This document shows, piece by piece, positions 8,375-17,238 of a DNA stretch of 64,000 nucleotides. The stretch covers positions 310,001 through 374,000 of the forward strand of contig NZ_WSRO01000002.1 in NCBI RefSeq assembly GCF_009769735.1, given 5' to 3'. The stretch comes from Streptomyces sp. BA2 (lineage in GTDB: Bacteria > Actinomycetota > Actinomycetes > Streptomycetales > Streptomycetaceae). Below the pieces are notes generated by a model, which saw only the letters and a list, made by a program, of their open reading frames with translations, ran no database searches and was not told where the DNA came from. Position 1 is the first letter of the stretch; each line of letters opens with the position of its first letter. The position numbers were made by a program, and so were the translations under genes.

Positions 8375-9052
8375 GAGGAGCGACCCGCGTCATAAGCCCC
8401 ATTGGCAGCCTCGCACCCCGCTCACGCCGGACTCCGCGCAGAGGTCGCCAAGGCGCTTGCTGTGTTCGTAGCACGGCGTCCTGCAAATGGTCTGCGCTTG
8501 GCAAGAGTGCCGAACAGGCCACTTTGCACGACGAATTGAAGATCCGTGAAGCACAGCCCCCTCCCCGCCTACCTGCGGCTGCCTATCGACGAAACGGCGA
8601 TTCGCCGTGCCTGCCCTATATGCGAGAGGCCTGGGCGATCAACGGCCTTCATCACCAAGGAGGCGCGTTCACGTGCGACAGCCGCCCTCGCTCCCAACTG
8701 CCTTTACTCGCCGCCACGTTGACGGCCACCTCAGCGCTTTCGCACCGCACTCTGCCGCGGGTGGTCGAGGCCTGCGTCGGTGAATCCTCACGTGACGGCG
8801 TGCAGGACGCGAGGCCATCGCCTGGGCCGCGAGCGTGGTGGCACGCCGGGCCGGGCCTGGCCGACCAGCAGGATGCGGCGAACCGGCGCCACGGCGTCGA
8901 CCGACTGGTCACGAGACAGCGAGCTGCGGAGCCTGCTCCGGATGCCGGTCGGCCGGTGGGCCGGTGGGCCGGTGGGGGCGCCGAAATCTCCGAGACCGCT
9001 CCGGTCGACTGAAGTGCCCGAGTGTTGCTGACATATCAATAGGGTGTCCACC
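8375..9052. other. 678-nt stretch without a convincing gene
   Basis: Open frames here lack family resemblance and consistent codon bias. One strong ribosome-site-like AAGGAGG near 8657 precedes a GTG that opens only about 36 codons. A 9-bp tandem repeat (GGCCGGTGG) lies near 8950-8980. I see no RNA gene. Confidence 0.5.
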
Positions 9053-10171
9053 ATGCCTGCCACGCTGAGTTCCACAAAGACCGCCGCCGCGTTGCGCAGA
9101 TCGGCACGGGTCTCCGTCGAGTTGCTGCTGGTTCTTGTGGCCGCTGCGGCGGCCTTGTGGGTTATGGGTCGGATGTGGTCAGTCCTCTGGCCGCTCATAG
9201 TGGGCCTCTTGCTCACCACACTGACCTGGCCTCTGGCCCACTTCCTACGCCGACGCGGCTGGCCCCCCGCCCTGGCCGCCTCGGCGGTGACCGTGCTGTT
9301 CCTCCTGGCCGCCGCGGGCATCGTGGCGCTGATCGCGGTGCCGGTGGCCTCCGATTCCGCCGAACTGACCGACGGCGTGACCGAGGGCATCGAGAAATTG
9401 CGCCAGTGGGCCGCCGGGCCGCCCCTCAACATCGACGACGCCCAGATCTCAGGCGGAGTCGACTCGGCGACGGCGCAGATCAAGGACAGCGTCGGCAGCA
9501 TGGTGACCGCCCTCTTCACGGGAGTGAGCACCGTGTTGAACGGGGTCGTCACCGCGATCCTGGCGCTCTTTTTGATGTTCTTCTTCCTCAAGGACGGCCC
9601 GCGCTTCCTTCCGTGGCTCGCCCGTCAGCTCCCCGGCCGGCTAGCCACCGACATCCCGATCGTGGCCGCGCGCAGCTGGGACACTCTGGGCGCTTTTGTA
9701 CGCTCCCAAGCCCTCGTCGGCCTCCTCGACGCGATCTTCATCGGCCTGGGCCTGTGGATCCTGGGCGTGCCGCTCGTCCTCCCGCTTGCCGTACTGACCT
9801 TCGTATCGGCGTTCGTTCCGATCGTGGGCGCCCTGTTCGCCGGCCTGGTTGCAGTACTCATCGCCCTCGTGTCCAACGGCCTGACCGACGCACTGATCAC
9901 GTTGGCGATCATCGTCGTAGTGCAGCAACTCGAGGGCAACGTCTTCCAGCCGATCATCCAAAGTCGCGGGCTGGGTCTGCACGCGGCGGTGATCCTGCTG
10001 GCGGTCACCCTGGGCGCGAACCTGGCCGGCGTCGTGGGCAGCCTGCTCGCGGTACCGGTAGCCGCCCTGATCGCGGTGGTCTGGAACTATCTGCGCGAGC
10101 AGCTCAGCGACCCACCACAAGAGCCCGAGACCGGCGACGGCGGGCGCGCGGCCACATCCGCACAGCAGTAG
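9053..10171 (+). CDS. AI-2E family transporter
   Basis: 372 aa with about eight membrane helices. The AI-2E (YdiK/TqsA/PerM) topology is visible: two N-terminal helices (SVELLLVLVAAAAALWVMG, WSVLWPLIVGLLLTTLTWPL), a third, then a soluble helical insert (residues 105-165). After that come the conserved LFLMFFFLKDGPRFLPWLA, VGLLDAIFIGLGLWILGVP and QQLEGNVFQPIIQSRGLGLH signatures. The family exports diverse small molecules and some members are sodium/proton antiporters; a role in AI-2 is not implied. The ATG at 9053 follows AGGGTG at six bases. A GTG at 9044 is also in frame. Confidence 0.9.
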   Translation: MPATLSSTKTAAALRRSARVSVELLLVLVAAAAALWVMGRMWSVLWPLIVGLLLTTLTWPLAHFLRRRGWPPALAASAVTVLFLLAAAGIVALIAVPVASDSAELTDGVTEGIEKLRQWAAGPPLNIDDAQISGGVDSATAQIKDSVGSMVTALFTGVSTVLNGVVTAILALFLMFFFLKDGPRFLPWLARQLPGRLATDIPIVAARSWDTLGAFVRSQALVGLLDAIFIGLGLWILGVPLVLPLAVLTFVSAFVPIVGALFAGLVAVLIALVSNGLTDALITLAIIVVVQQLEGNVFQPIIQSRGLGLHAAVILLAVTLGANLAGVVGSLLAVPVAALIAVVWNYLREQLSDPPQEPETGDGGRAATSAQQ

Positions 10172-10228
10172 GGCTCTCATCCAGGCTGCCCCGCCGCAGT
10201 CAGCGTCACGGCGTCCCCTGCGGCAACC

Positions 10229-10498
10229 AGATACGCGGCGATCCGCCGTGACCATCGTGCCGGGCTGAACAAACGTGCTCTGATGCGCAAGTACGGGGTC
10301 ACACACCCCACGGTGCAGAAGGCGCGGGAGTCCGTGTGGCCGCGGCCACGGAAGAAGCTCCCGCCCCAGGCGACCCGGCTCGATCCGTTCAAGTCGCTGG
10401 TGGACGAGATGCTGCGGGCGGACCTGAACGCCCCGCGCAAGCAACGGCACACCGCCGAGCAGGTCTTCGACGAGTGTGTTGCGCCCGGTGGTTGGTGA
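10229..10498 (+). pseudogene. IS21-family transposase (IstA) N-terminal fragment
   Basis: The frame reads RYAAIRRDHRAGLNKRALMR, KYGVTHPTVQKARESVWP, PRKKLPPQATRLDPFKSLVD and RKQRHTAEQVFDECVAPGGW before a stop. This is the HTH and start of the rve region of Streptomyces IS21 transposases. The catalytic DDE domain and IstB are absent, so it is a relic. Confidence 0.85.
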
Positions 10499-10962
10499 GC
10501 GCACAGTGCGGGCCCTAGGCTTCGACAGCCCTGACCTCCTTGGCACCAGGGCGCGGGCCCCCGGGAGGTACGAGCACATCCGCGGATGTTCAGCAGGCCG
10601 GAGTCAGGACGCGGTGTCGGCGCGGTGTCGTACTGCTCGACGGTCCAGGGCAGGATCACGCAGGACAGGGTGTGAACCGGAATACCCTCCGCAGCGAGCT
10701 ATTCCTGAAGCCTGGCAATTGCCCGACAGCCTCCTGAGCACCAACCGGCGCCAGCAGGCTCTCCCCACGGCCCTCCCCGTGAATGTCCGTCATCCATCGA
10801 TGATTTCAGAATCACGAGGAGGGCCACTGAGGGCCACCCCACACCCTGCACTCACCCCAAGGAGGGATCACGCGACCGGGCCCAGGGGTTGAGGAACAAG
10901 CTCAACTGATTAGCGCTGGCGATTTCCCCATGGCCGAGACATACCGGAAGACAACCGGGTGA
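10499..10962. other. 464-nt stretch without a convincing gene
   Basis: No open frame with family resemblance. A small inverted repeat (GTTGAG, seven bases, CTCAAC at 10889-10907) near the downstream end could act as a terminator for the minus-strand peptide gene. Confidence 0.5.
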
Positions 10963-11178
10963 TCAGCGGTTCGGCGGCAGGACATAGCCCTTCTTCACCA
11001 GCTGGTCGCAGTGCCACCTGCCATAGGACGGCGACTCGCCCTTCTGCTTGGTGGCGGCCAGGCAGTCCGCATAGGGATACGGCGGTCCACCATCGGAGAC
11101 GGGGGCAGCGCTCGCCATCGGAGTAGCCAGACTGATGGCCACGACGGCCGTGGCCAGAACCATGCTCATTCGACGCAC
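10963..11178 (-). CDS. Small secreted peptide
   Basis: 71 aa. It starts with GTG (VRRMSMVLATAVVAISL) with AGAGGTG seven bases upstream. A signal peptide ends at SAA about residue 25. The mature peptide is about 46 residues with two cysteines (ADCLAAT and RWHCDQLVKKGYVLPPNR), suggesting one disulfide. I do not recognise the family. It is monocistronic. Confidence 0.7.
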   Translation of the reverse strand: MRRMSMVLATAVVAISLATPMASAAPVSDGGPPYPYADCLAATKQKGESPSYGRWHCDQLVKKGYVLPPNR

Positions 11179-11415
11179 AGAAGTTCACCTCTCACTCAAT
11201 TACGGGACCTTCGCGAACACCAACGACCCCGGTCGCCCAATGGCACGCCCGTATGGCCCCGGATCAGGCGTACGGGTGATCCGGGGCGAGTCAGGCCTGG
11301 GCGGCATGACGGGCGGCGACACGCTGCCCGGCGCCTTTCGGTCAGCGTTGAAAGGCTCGTGGCACCGCGGCTGGTGCCTTCACTGGCCGATACCGCGGTG
11401 CCCTAGAGTCGCCGC

Positions 11416-12015
11416 ATGCGACGAAGGACGAGGCTGGTCATAGCTGGGGCTGCGGCCCTGGCCTGGGGCGAGTGGTTGAACTGGCGCTGGTCTCGAGCGC
11501 TCGTGGGGAGCAGAGGGGGCGCATCCGAAGCCGTGGTCGTGTTGGGCTTCCAGAACCCCCAGCCGACGGCGAACTTCATCAACCGCTGGCGGGTCCGTGC
11601 TGGAGTTCGCTCCGCTGCCGCTGACAACGCGCGAGACACTCGTGTGATCTTCAGCGGTGGTGGGACCGGCAACTGCGCTGCGGAAGCCCAGTTGATGGCG
11701 GACTACGCCAAGTCGGTGCTCGAGTTCGACGGCACCCTTCTCCTCGAAGACCAAAGTGCGACGACATGGGAGAACATCACGAACGTGATCCCATTGCTTG
11801 AAGACGTCGATCGCATCAAGATCGCATCCCAGCCGGCTCACGCGCTCAAGGCCCGCGCGTACCTGCGGAGACAGCGGCCTGATCTGGCTGAGAAACTCGT
11901 GCGCGCGGATGACTATCGCCCTGGCGAGTGGATGGTCGCCAAACCGCTGCTGGCTCTGTACGGCCTTTGGACACTCCGTGGGCTCAAGCCCGATGAACGA
12001 AAGATTTCGCTGTAA
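11416..12015 (+). CDS. YdcF-family (DUF218) protein
   Basis: 199 aa. One N-terminal membrane anchor (TRLVIAGAAALAWGEWL) is followed by a DUF218 domain: SEAVVVLGFQNPQPTANF, TRVIFSGGGTG, EAQLMADYAKSVL, LEDQSATTWENI and the late IASQPAHALKARAYL. The E-D-Q-S-x-T-T-x-E-N block is the family signature. YdcF/SanA/ElyC proteins act at the envelope; ElyC influences lipid-carrier supply, but the exact role of this branch is unknown. It is monocistronic. Confidence 0.85.
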   Translation: MRRRTRLVIAGAAALAWGEWLNWRWSRALVGSRGGASEAVVVLGFQNPQPTANFINRWRVRAGVRSAAADNARDTRVIFSGGGTGNCAAEAQLMADYAKSVLEFDGTLLLEDQSATTWENITNVIPLLEDVDRIKIASQPAHALKARAYLRRQRPDLAEKLVRADDYRPGEWMVAKPLLALYGLWTLRGLKPDERKISL

Positions 12016-12296
12016 ACCGCCGCTTTCACATCGGCGTCCGGCGTCACAGGCAGTGGCTTCTTGAGCCCGGCGCCAACAGATGAGTGCGCATCCGATGCTG
12101 AGGAAAGCTTGGTGGACCAACCGGCGCCGCAGCCCCACACACTGGCCGAAGGGTCCACTGTGTTGCCAAGTCGCCGCGCAGCCGGCTCGCCCGGATCCGA
12201 TCACTGCCTTGCCTGCCCCGGCCATCGCCGTGCCCGGGACGGCTGCGGCACACGCCCCCGCCGTCCCGGACGATCGTCAGCCGCAGAGACCCGCGG

Positions 12297-12713
12297 CTAC
12301 TCCGCGTAGAGCTGGTCGGCGCCGCCCCGGGCGCTGTAGCTCAGGCTCCAGATGTAGCCGTCCGGGTCGGCGAAGGTGCCGCCGTACCCACCCCACGGCA
12401 GGGCGCCGGCCGGCTTGAGGACCTTGGCACCGGCCTTCTGGGCTTCCTCCATGACTTCGTCGACCCTCGCCTCACCACGCACGACGTAGGTCAGGACCAG
12501 CCCGCTGAAGCCGCTGCCCTCGTGGCCTGTGCCCACCTGCTCGGCCAACCCTTCGCGTTCGTAGAAGCCGACGGCCGAGGCTCCGTCCGACTCGAAGAAC
12601 ACCGAGACGCCGTAGTCATTCTTGATCTTCCAGCCGAGCCCCTCGGTGTAGAACCGCTTGGCCCGGTCCATGTCCTGGACGCCGAGGAGGATCGAGCTCA
12701 CGTGCGCTTTCAT
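12297..12713 (-). CDS. VOC-family protein
   Basis: 138 aa. Two beta-alpha-beta modules: MKAHVSSILLGVQDMDRAKR with FYTEGLGWKI, and GLVLTYVVRG to GGTFADPDGYIWSLSY. This is the glyoxalase/dioxygenase fold, here of the type often annotated as a VOC protein of unknown substrate. GGGAGA lies six bases before the ATG at 12713. It is divergent from an ECF41 sigma gene. A sequence resembling the ECF41 promoter lies on its strand about 100 nt upstream, so it may belong to that sigma factor's regulon. Confidence 0.88.
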   Translation of the reverse strand: MKAHVSSILLGVQDMDRAKRFYTEGLGWKIKNDYGVSVFFESDGASAVGFYEREGLAEQVGTGHEGSGFSGLVLTYVVRGEARVDEVMEEAQKAGAKVLKPAGALPWGGYGGTFADPDGYIWSLSYSARGGADQLYAE

Positions 12714-12775
12714 GCCATATCTCCCTGTATGTCGGTCAAAGAGGTGCGGGACATCCACGCCGAGTGCGGCGCGGA

Positions 12776-12802
12776 TGTCACATCTGCGTGGTCTCGCCGG
12801 TC
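12776..12802 (+). promoter_or_regulatory. ECF41-type promoter upstream of its own sigma gene
   Basis: TGTCACA, a 16-nt spacer and GGTC lie 38 nt before the sigma start. From memory, the published ECF41 signature is TGTCACA-N16-CGTC, so the -35 matches fully and the -10 at three of four bases. This suggests autoregulation. Confidence 0.5.
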
Positions 12803-12811
12803 AGTACGTAT

Positions 12812-12838
12812 GACAGGACCGGACGGAGGAATGTGACA
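12812..12838 (-). promoter_or_regulatory. ECF41-type promoter facing the VOC gene
   Basis: Read on the minus strand, TGTCACA, a 16-nt spacer and TGTC occur. It has the same -35 and spacer as the plus-strand promoter and points at the VOC gene starting at 12713. Its -35 box touches the sigma ribosome-site region, so the two promoters overlap back to back. Confidence 0.45.
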
Positions 12839-12839
12839 G

Positions 12840-13712
12840 ATGGGCGAACAGGACTGGCTGAGCGAACAGTTCGCCGCGCACAAGAGCCGCCTGCACACGG
12901 TGGCCTACCGGATGCTCGGCTCCCCCAGCGACGCCGAGGACGCGGTGCAGGAGGCGTGGCTACGGGTCAGTCGTGCCGACACCGGACAGGTGGAGAACCC
13001 GGCCGGGTGGCTGACCACCATCGTGGCTCGGGTCTGCCTGAACATGCTCGAGGCGGGCAGGGCACGGCGTGAGGACGCGGCCGGGACGTTGCCGCCCGAG
13101 CCGACCGCGCCCCACACCAAGACCCATCCGAACGGCCAGGCCGGCCCCGAGGACGAGACACTGCTGGCCGACTCGGTCGGTGTCGCGCTGATGGTGGTGC
13201 TGGACACGCTGACCCCGGCCGAGCGGCTCGCGTTCGTCCTGCACGACGTCTTCGCCGTGTCGTTCGCCGAGATCGGCGCCATCCTCGACCGCTCCCCGGC
13301 GGCGGCCCGGCAACTCGCCAGCCGGGCACGGCAGCGGGTTCGCGGAGCGGCCGACGCATCCGATGCCGCCCAATCCCGGAAGCGGGAAATCGTCGAGGCT
13401 TTCCTGGCCGCGGCCCGCGGCGGAGACTTCACCGCCCTGCTGGAACTGCTCGATCCGGACGCCGTGGCCATCGAGATGCGCGGCGCCCGCGAGGTGGCGG
13501 CCTTCTTCGCCGGACGAGCTCAGGCGGCCCGGCTCGCCCTGGTCGATGGCACCCCAGCGGCCGTCTGGTCCAACCGCGGCCGGCCAAAGGCCCTCTTCAC
13601 GTTCACCATCCACAACGAGAAGATCACCCGCATCGCCATCGACACCGACCCCCGACGGCTCCACGATCTCGACGTCGTCTTCCTGTCCGCCGGTGACAAG
13701 GAGCGGCGATGA
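12840..13712 (+). CDS. RNA polymerase sigma factor, ECF41 / SigJ-like
   Basis: 290 aa. Sigma-70 region 2 at residues 1-75 (FAAHKSRLHTVAYRMLGSPS, DAEDAVQEAWLR, NPAGWLTTIVARVCLNML). Region 4 at about 110-165 (LTPAERLAFVLHDVFAVSFA, IGAILDRSPAAARQLASRAR). A SnoaL-like C-terminal extension from about 185 to the end ends near DTDPRRLHDLD, where the family usually has an NPDKL-like motif. In ECF41 proteins this extension replaces a separate anti-sigma factor and modulates activity. The stop overlaps the next VOC gene by 4 nt. Confidence 0.92.
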   Translation: MGEQDWLSEQFAAHKSRLHTVAYRMLGSPSDAEDAVQEAWLRVSRADTGQVENPAGWLTTIVARVCLNMLEAGRARREDAAGTLPPEPTAPHTKTHPNGQAGPEDETLLADSVGVALMVVLDTLTPAERLAFVLHDVFAVSFAEIGAILDRSPAAARQLASRARQRVRGAADASDAAQSRKREIVEAFLAAARGGDFTALLELLDPDAVAIEMRGAREVAAFFAGRAQAARLALVDGTPAAVWSNRGRPKALFTFTIHNEKITRIAIDTDPRRLHDLDVVFLSAGDKERR

Positions 13713-14170
13713 CCGAAGCAGATCTCGAGCTCTCGTCCTGCTCTCTCGCCGTCCACGACATCGACGAGGCACTCGACTTCTACCGTGACGTGCTCGGCTT
13801 TGAGGTATGTACCCATGTCGACTCCGAGGGAGTTGAGAGAGTCAGCATCCGCTCGCCTGCGCATCCTCTTGTGCAGATCTTCCTCGTGGCACCCGCCAAC
13901 GATCCAGGTATCTCCCCGGCAGACCGGCAGGCGATCGAGAGTCTGATGGCCAAGGGTTTTCTGAGTCGTCTGGTCTTCGTGACCGCCGACTGCGACGCGA
14001 CCTTCGAGCGCATCGAGGGTGCGGGCGCCGAAGTGATGCAAGAACCGATCAACCGGCCCGACGGTGCCCGTGACTGCGCCTTCCTCGACCCATCCGGCAC
14101 CATGCTGCGTTTCACCCAACCGCGCCAGGCACGTGGTGGGGCCGCTGGGAGCCCCCGACTCAGCACTTAG
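13709..14170 (+). CDS. VOC-family protein co-transcribed with the sigma factor
   Basis: 153 aa. First module SSCSLAVHDIDEALDFYRDV with LGFEVCTHVD; second module LSRLVFVTADCDATFERIEG to DCAFLDPSGTMLRFTQP. This Glo_EDI type resembles catechol dioxygenase and glyoxalase folds. Its ATG overlaps the sigma stop (ATGA), so translation is coupled. ECF41 genes are usually linked to one COE partner (carboxymuconolactone decarboxylase, oxidoreductase or epimerase); here the partners appear to be VOC proteins on both sides. Confidence 0.88.
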   Translation: MTEADLELSSCSLAVHDIDEALDFYRDVLGFEVCTHVDSEGVERVSIRSPAHPLVQIFLVAPANDPGISPADRQAIESLMAKGFLSRLVFVTADCDATFERIEGAGAEVMQEPINRPDGARDCAFLDPSGTMLRFTQPRQARGGAAGSPRLST

Positions 14171-14250
14171 CCGCGGCGCGAGGACCGAGTCGATCAGCCC
14201 TGGTCTGCCACCGGCCGCTGGCCAGCGGAGCAGTGTCTCGTGCCAGGCGA

Positions 14251-14868
14251 TCACCCGTAGAGGGAACGGGCTCCCGGGCTGTTGCCCGTGAAGCGCTGGC
14301 CCCCTGCGATCTCATCACCCACTATCGACCAGACGGTCTCGCCGTCCTGGAAGGGGAGCGGGTCAATCTTGCTCGTCTCCTCACGGATCCGATCGACCTC
14401 GCCGTCCAAGCGCTCGAAGTCAGCTTCCTCCTCGTCCTGATCACCGCTGAAGGTGAACTCCTCTACCAGGCACTGGAACCGGAGGGTGACCTGAAGAAGT
14501 GACGAAACGTCCCGATGGAGTTCGACCACCGACTCCTCGTCGGAGTCGAGAGCATGCACCTTGCCGGATACGGGGTCGAGGGCGAGGTGCGCGTTGAGCA
14601 GCCAGCCGATGACGGTCCAGTCACCCGCGCCCTGAGCGGCGTCCTCGAAATCCTCGATGTGGACAACGTCCTGAACGCGGGGCAGCGAACCGTCGTCCTC
14701 GTCCGGCTGACGCAGCAGGAGCGTCCCGGTGGGGACGCCGACGGTCTGCAGGAGGCGGGCGCCCTCGGTGTCCACGGCGGCGAGCGGAAAGGCAGTGGCG
14801 GGCAGGGTTGCGATCCGGTCCTCGCCGAAGATGTCGACAAGCTCGCTGCGGGTGACGTCGAAAAGCAT
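14251..14868 (-). CDS. SUKH-4 family immunity protein
   Basis: 205 aa. The N-terminal MLFDVTRSELVDIFGEDRIA, the internal FPLAAVDTEGARLLQTVGVP with TGTLLLRQ, and VIGWLLNAHLALDPVSGKVH with ESVVELHRDVSSLL are the SUKH-4 pattern of Streptomyces. SUKH proteins neutralise nuclease and deaminase toxins of polymorphic systems. The start at 14868 has GGAG eight bases upstream. No toxin gene with RHS, WXG or deaminase features lies next to it, so it is an orphan immunity gene. Confidence 0.78.
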   Translation of the reverse strand: MLFDVTRSELVDIFGEDRIATLPATAFPLAAVDTEGARLLQTVGVPTGTLLLRQPDEDDGSLPRVQDVVHIEDFEDAAQGAGDWTVIGWLLNAHLALDPVSGKVHALDSDEESVVELHRDVSSLLQVTLRFQCLVEEFTFSGDQDEEEADFERLDGEVDRIREETSKIDPLPFQDGETVWSIVGDEIAGGQRFTGNSPGARSLYG

Positions 14869-15098
14869 GTGTGGAACTCCGAACTCGGCGGCGAAACGGG
14901 CGCCGCGGGACCCTTGATGAACGAAAGCGATCACGCAACAACAGCGTTGCCGATCAAGGCGCTTCCGGCCACTCTTTCGCGGATCGCTGCCTCAAGCACT
15001 GGTTGGAGGGAACGGTGACCGGCCCGAACTCGCGACATCGACGTCCTCCAACCGGCCCCTCCCAGCGCCTGGCCTGAACAACCACCAGGGTGCGCGCT

Positions 15099-15659
15099 TC
15101 ACGCCATGCGACGCAGCAGACGGTCACGGTCGACCAGTTGGTGCTTGAACACCAACCCGACGTGCAGCGCCAGCGCTGCGAAGAAGACGATGTGCGCGGC
15201 GATGTGGGCGACGAGCAGGTCGTCACCGGACAGCACCAGGGCAATGCCGGTGAGCGGGATGGCGAACGTGGTCGCGTACAAGGCGGTCTCCGTACCGTGT
15301 GCCAGGCGTCGCTCCAGCGAAGTCAACGACGGCGCCCAGAGAGGGAGCGGTGTGGCCAGCCGCCATACGAGCCGGGCCAGGCCGAGCAGCAACACCGCGG
15401 CCCCCAGCACGACGTGCACGGTGAGCAGCACGTCGTGACCGAAGAGGTCGTAACCGTCCTCCCCGCCCCTGCCACGGCCTTGTCCCCTGCCCGAGCTCCC
15501 GCCCCGCCCACGCCCTCGGCCCCGACCACGGCCGCTGTCGTCGACGTCAAGCAGGTACCCCACTGCGAACTGCGCGACCATCGCCACGAATACCGCCCAG
15601 TGCAGCACCTTCGTGACCAGCCCATAGCCGTGCGCACCATTGCGCAGGTAAAGTCCCAT
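15099..15659 (-). CDS. Cytochrome b561-type membrane protein
   Basis: 186 aa with four membrane helices. Heme-ligand candidates: His in TKVLHWAVFVAMVAQFAVG (helix 1), in DVLLTVHVVLGAAVLLLG (helix 2), and in AHIAAHIVFFAALALHVGLV (helix 4). LAHGTETALYATTFAIPLTG is the b561 helix 3. The family moves electrons across the membrane, often to or from a periplasmic partner. A low-complexity Gly/Arg insertion of about 25 residues between helices 1 and 2 is unusual. The ribosome site is unclear, so the ATG at 15659 is chosen from the family start. Confidence 0.82.
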   Translation of the reverse strand: MGLYLRNGAHGYGLVTKVLHWAVFVAMVAQFAVGYLLDVDDSGRGRGRGRGRGGSSGRGQGRGRGGEDGYDLFGHDVLLTVHVVLGAAVLLLGLARLVWRLATPLPLWAPSLTSLERRLAHGTETALYATTFAIPLTGIALVLSGDDLLVAHIAAHIVFFAALALHVGLVFKHQLVDRDRLLRRMA

Positions 15660-15810
15660 GCCTCCAACGTGCCCCGCGGCTCTCTTCTTCAGGCATGCGT
15701 CCCGTTCCCGAGGGACCGAACCGCGCTCCTCCCGGGCAAAACGCTGGACGGCATGGGCCGGTGCAGGGGAGCTGGCACCACTTGCCGCGCAGAGCGGAGA
15801 ACACCAGCGT

Positions 15811-16662
15811 TCAGAACTTCGCCTTGACGTCCGCATAGACCAAGTCGTGGTCCGAGAAGGTGTTGTGTGTGCTGACGCCGGGCGGCGGGGCGTAGGCACG
15901 GTTGAGGAAGACGTAGTCGAACTTCTTGCGGTTCGGGCTGGCGTCCGCGGTTGGTGTGCAGCGCTTGTCCTGGACAGGGCCGCAGTAGGGGTCGGCGTCC
16001 CATAGGAGGGACGTCATGGGTGACATCGCCGGCAGCCAGGGCTCGGAGTTGAAGTCACCCAGGACGATGGCGCGCGTGTGCGGCTTCACGTGGTCCGCGA
16101 GGAACCGTGCCTGCTTCTCGCGCACGTCCGCCTGTGGCCCCTGCGCCAGGTGCGTGTTGAAAATCTTGGTTTCGACCCCGTCGACCACGGCATTGGCCCA
16201 GACGAAGCTGCGCCCCTCGCTGCCTCCTTCGGGATAGGACTGGTGGCCGGAATCCGTTATGGGTGTCGCTGACAGGATGACGTTCCCGTAGGACCCCCTG
16301 ATGCCCCACCTACGGCCGCAGCCGAACTTCTGCGACGCCGGTCCGACAGTCGCGTAGTACGTGAGACCGCGCTCTTTCAGGTGCCGCACGATGGCATCCG
16401 TGTCTCGCAGGCATACTTCCTGGAGTCCGACCACCTGTGGGGCGTGCTTGGCGATTTCCTGCGCTGTGGTCCAGGGCTTCCTGCCCCCGGGCTTGAAGAG
16501 GTTCATTGTGGCCACCCGGTTGGGATGGACGGCCGCCTCCCGCGCGTCCGTGTCCGCTGCCCGTGGATTGTCTGTCTGTGCTCCGGCCGACGCCTCCGGA
16601 ACCAGGAACACGCATGCCCCCAGCAATGCCCCGACCATCGCCGAGCGACGCTTTGCCCTCAT
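15811..16662 (-). CDS. Secreted endonuclease/exonuclease/phosphatase (EEP) family protein
   Basis: 283 aa. Signal peptide MRAKRRSAMVGALLGACVFL ending near residue 28. The EEP metal-dependent fold is complete: NRVATMNLFKPGG, VVGLQEVCLRD (metal-binding Glu), GSYGNVILSATPI, TKIFNTHLAQ, IVLGDFNSEPW (Asp/Asn), FDYVFLNR and the C-terminal SDHDLVYADVK with the catalytic Asp-His. Substrates in this family range from DNA to phosphoinositides and sphingomyelin, so the target cannot be fixed. As a secreted protein, a role in phosphate or nucleic-acid scavenging is plausible. Confidence 0.85.
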   Translation of the reverse strand: MRAKRRSAMVGALLGACVFLVPEASAGAQTDNPRAADTDAREAAVHPNRVATMNLFKPGGRKPWTTAQEIAKHAPQVVGLQEVCLRDTDAIVRHLKERGLTYYATVGPASQKFGCGRRWGIRGSYGNVILSATPITDSGHQSYPEGGSEGRSFVWANAVVDGVETKIFNTHLAQGPQADVREKQARFLADHVKPHTRAIVLGDFNSEPWLPAMSPMTSLLWDADPYCGPVQDKRCTPTADASPNRKKFDYVFLNRAYAPPPGVSTHNTFSDHDLVYADVKAKF

Positions 16663-16943
16663 CGGTTTCTCCCCTCAATTCCCTTGAGTTGATGGAGGCA
16701 TGACGCTAGCGGGCAGGCGGCCGAGGGGCGTCTAACGAGAGATGGGTGTTCGTGTCCAACCCCTGCCGTAGAAAGCCGGGCCCTGCAACTCCTGCGGTAC
16801 CGCGGAAGTTTGAGCGGTAGGAGGCGGTGGTCTGCTCCGCGTTGCATGTCGACCATGCGCGTGCTGCCTAATTGCCAGCGGGTCATACGCCGACCCTTGA
16901 CCGAGACTGCCGCGGATGTGCTCGGCGGCCGCCAGCCCATCGA

Positions 16944-17156
16944 TCACAGCCGTTCGCACCTCCGAATGCCGCGGCTGTCGTCGGGGACATCGCCGGGCAG
17001 ACGCTGAACGGCGCGTGGAGGGCCGCGTGGGCCTGGGGTAGCGACTACCTCGGGGGTTGGGGTGTCGGGGTCGTCGCCATCCAGGTGCAGGAACGCCAGG
17101 CCGTGGGCCAGGGTCCACACCATGGCTGAACAAGGCCTCCGCGTCCGCTCGAGCAC
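16944..17156 (-). pseudogene. Possible TetR C-terminal remnant
   Basis: A minus frame reads VLERTRRPCSAMVWTLAHGL, then AFLHLDGDDPD. The W-x-L-x-H-G-L-A-x-L-x-L-D-G pattern recalls the ligand-domain helix of WHG-type TetR repressors. No HTH is attached. The rest of 16663-17238 shows nothing I can support. Confidence 0.3.
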
Positions 17157-17238
17157 GAACTGGACGTCGGCGACCGCGACCGCGGCCGCGGCGAGTTCGT
17201 CGGGCCTCGAGGGCGCGGGAGACGAAGCCCGCCGCCGG

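Noticed and set aside
8524..9012. A plus-strand frame of about 160 codons
   Set aside because: No start signal, no family resemblance, and composition typical of random open frames in GC-rich DNA.
16944..17156. An intact TetR gene
   Set aside because: Only a helix resembling the ligand domain is seen; no DNA-binding domain is present in any nearby frame.
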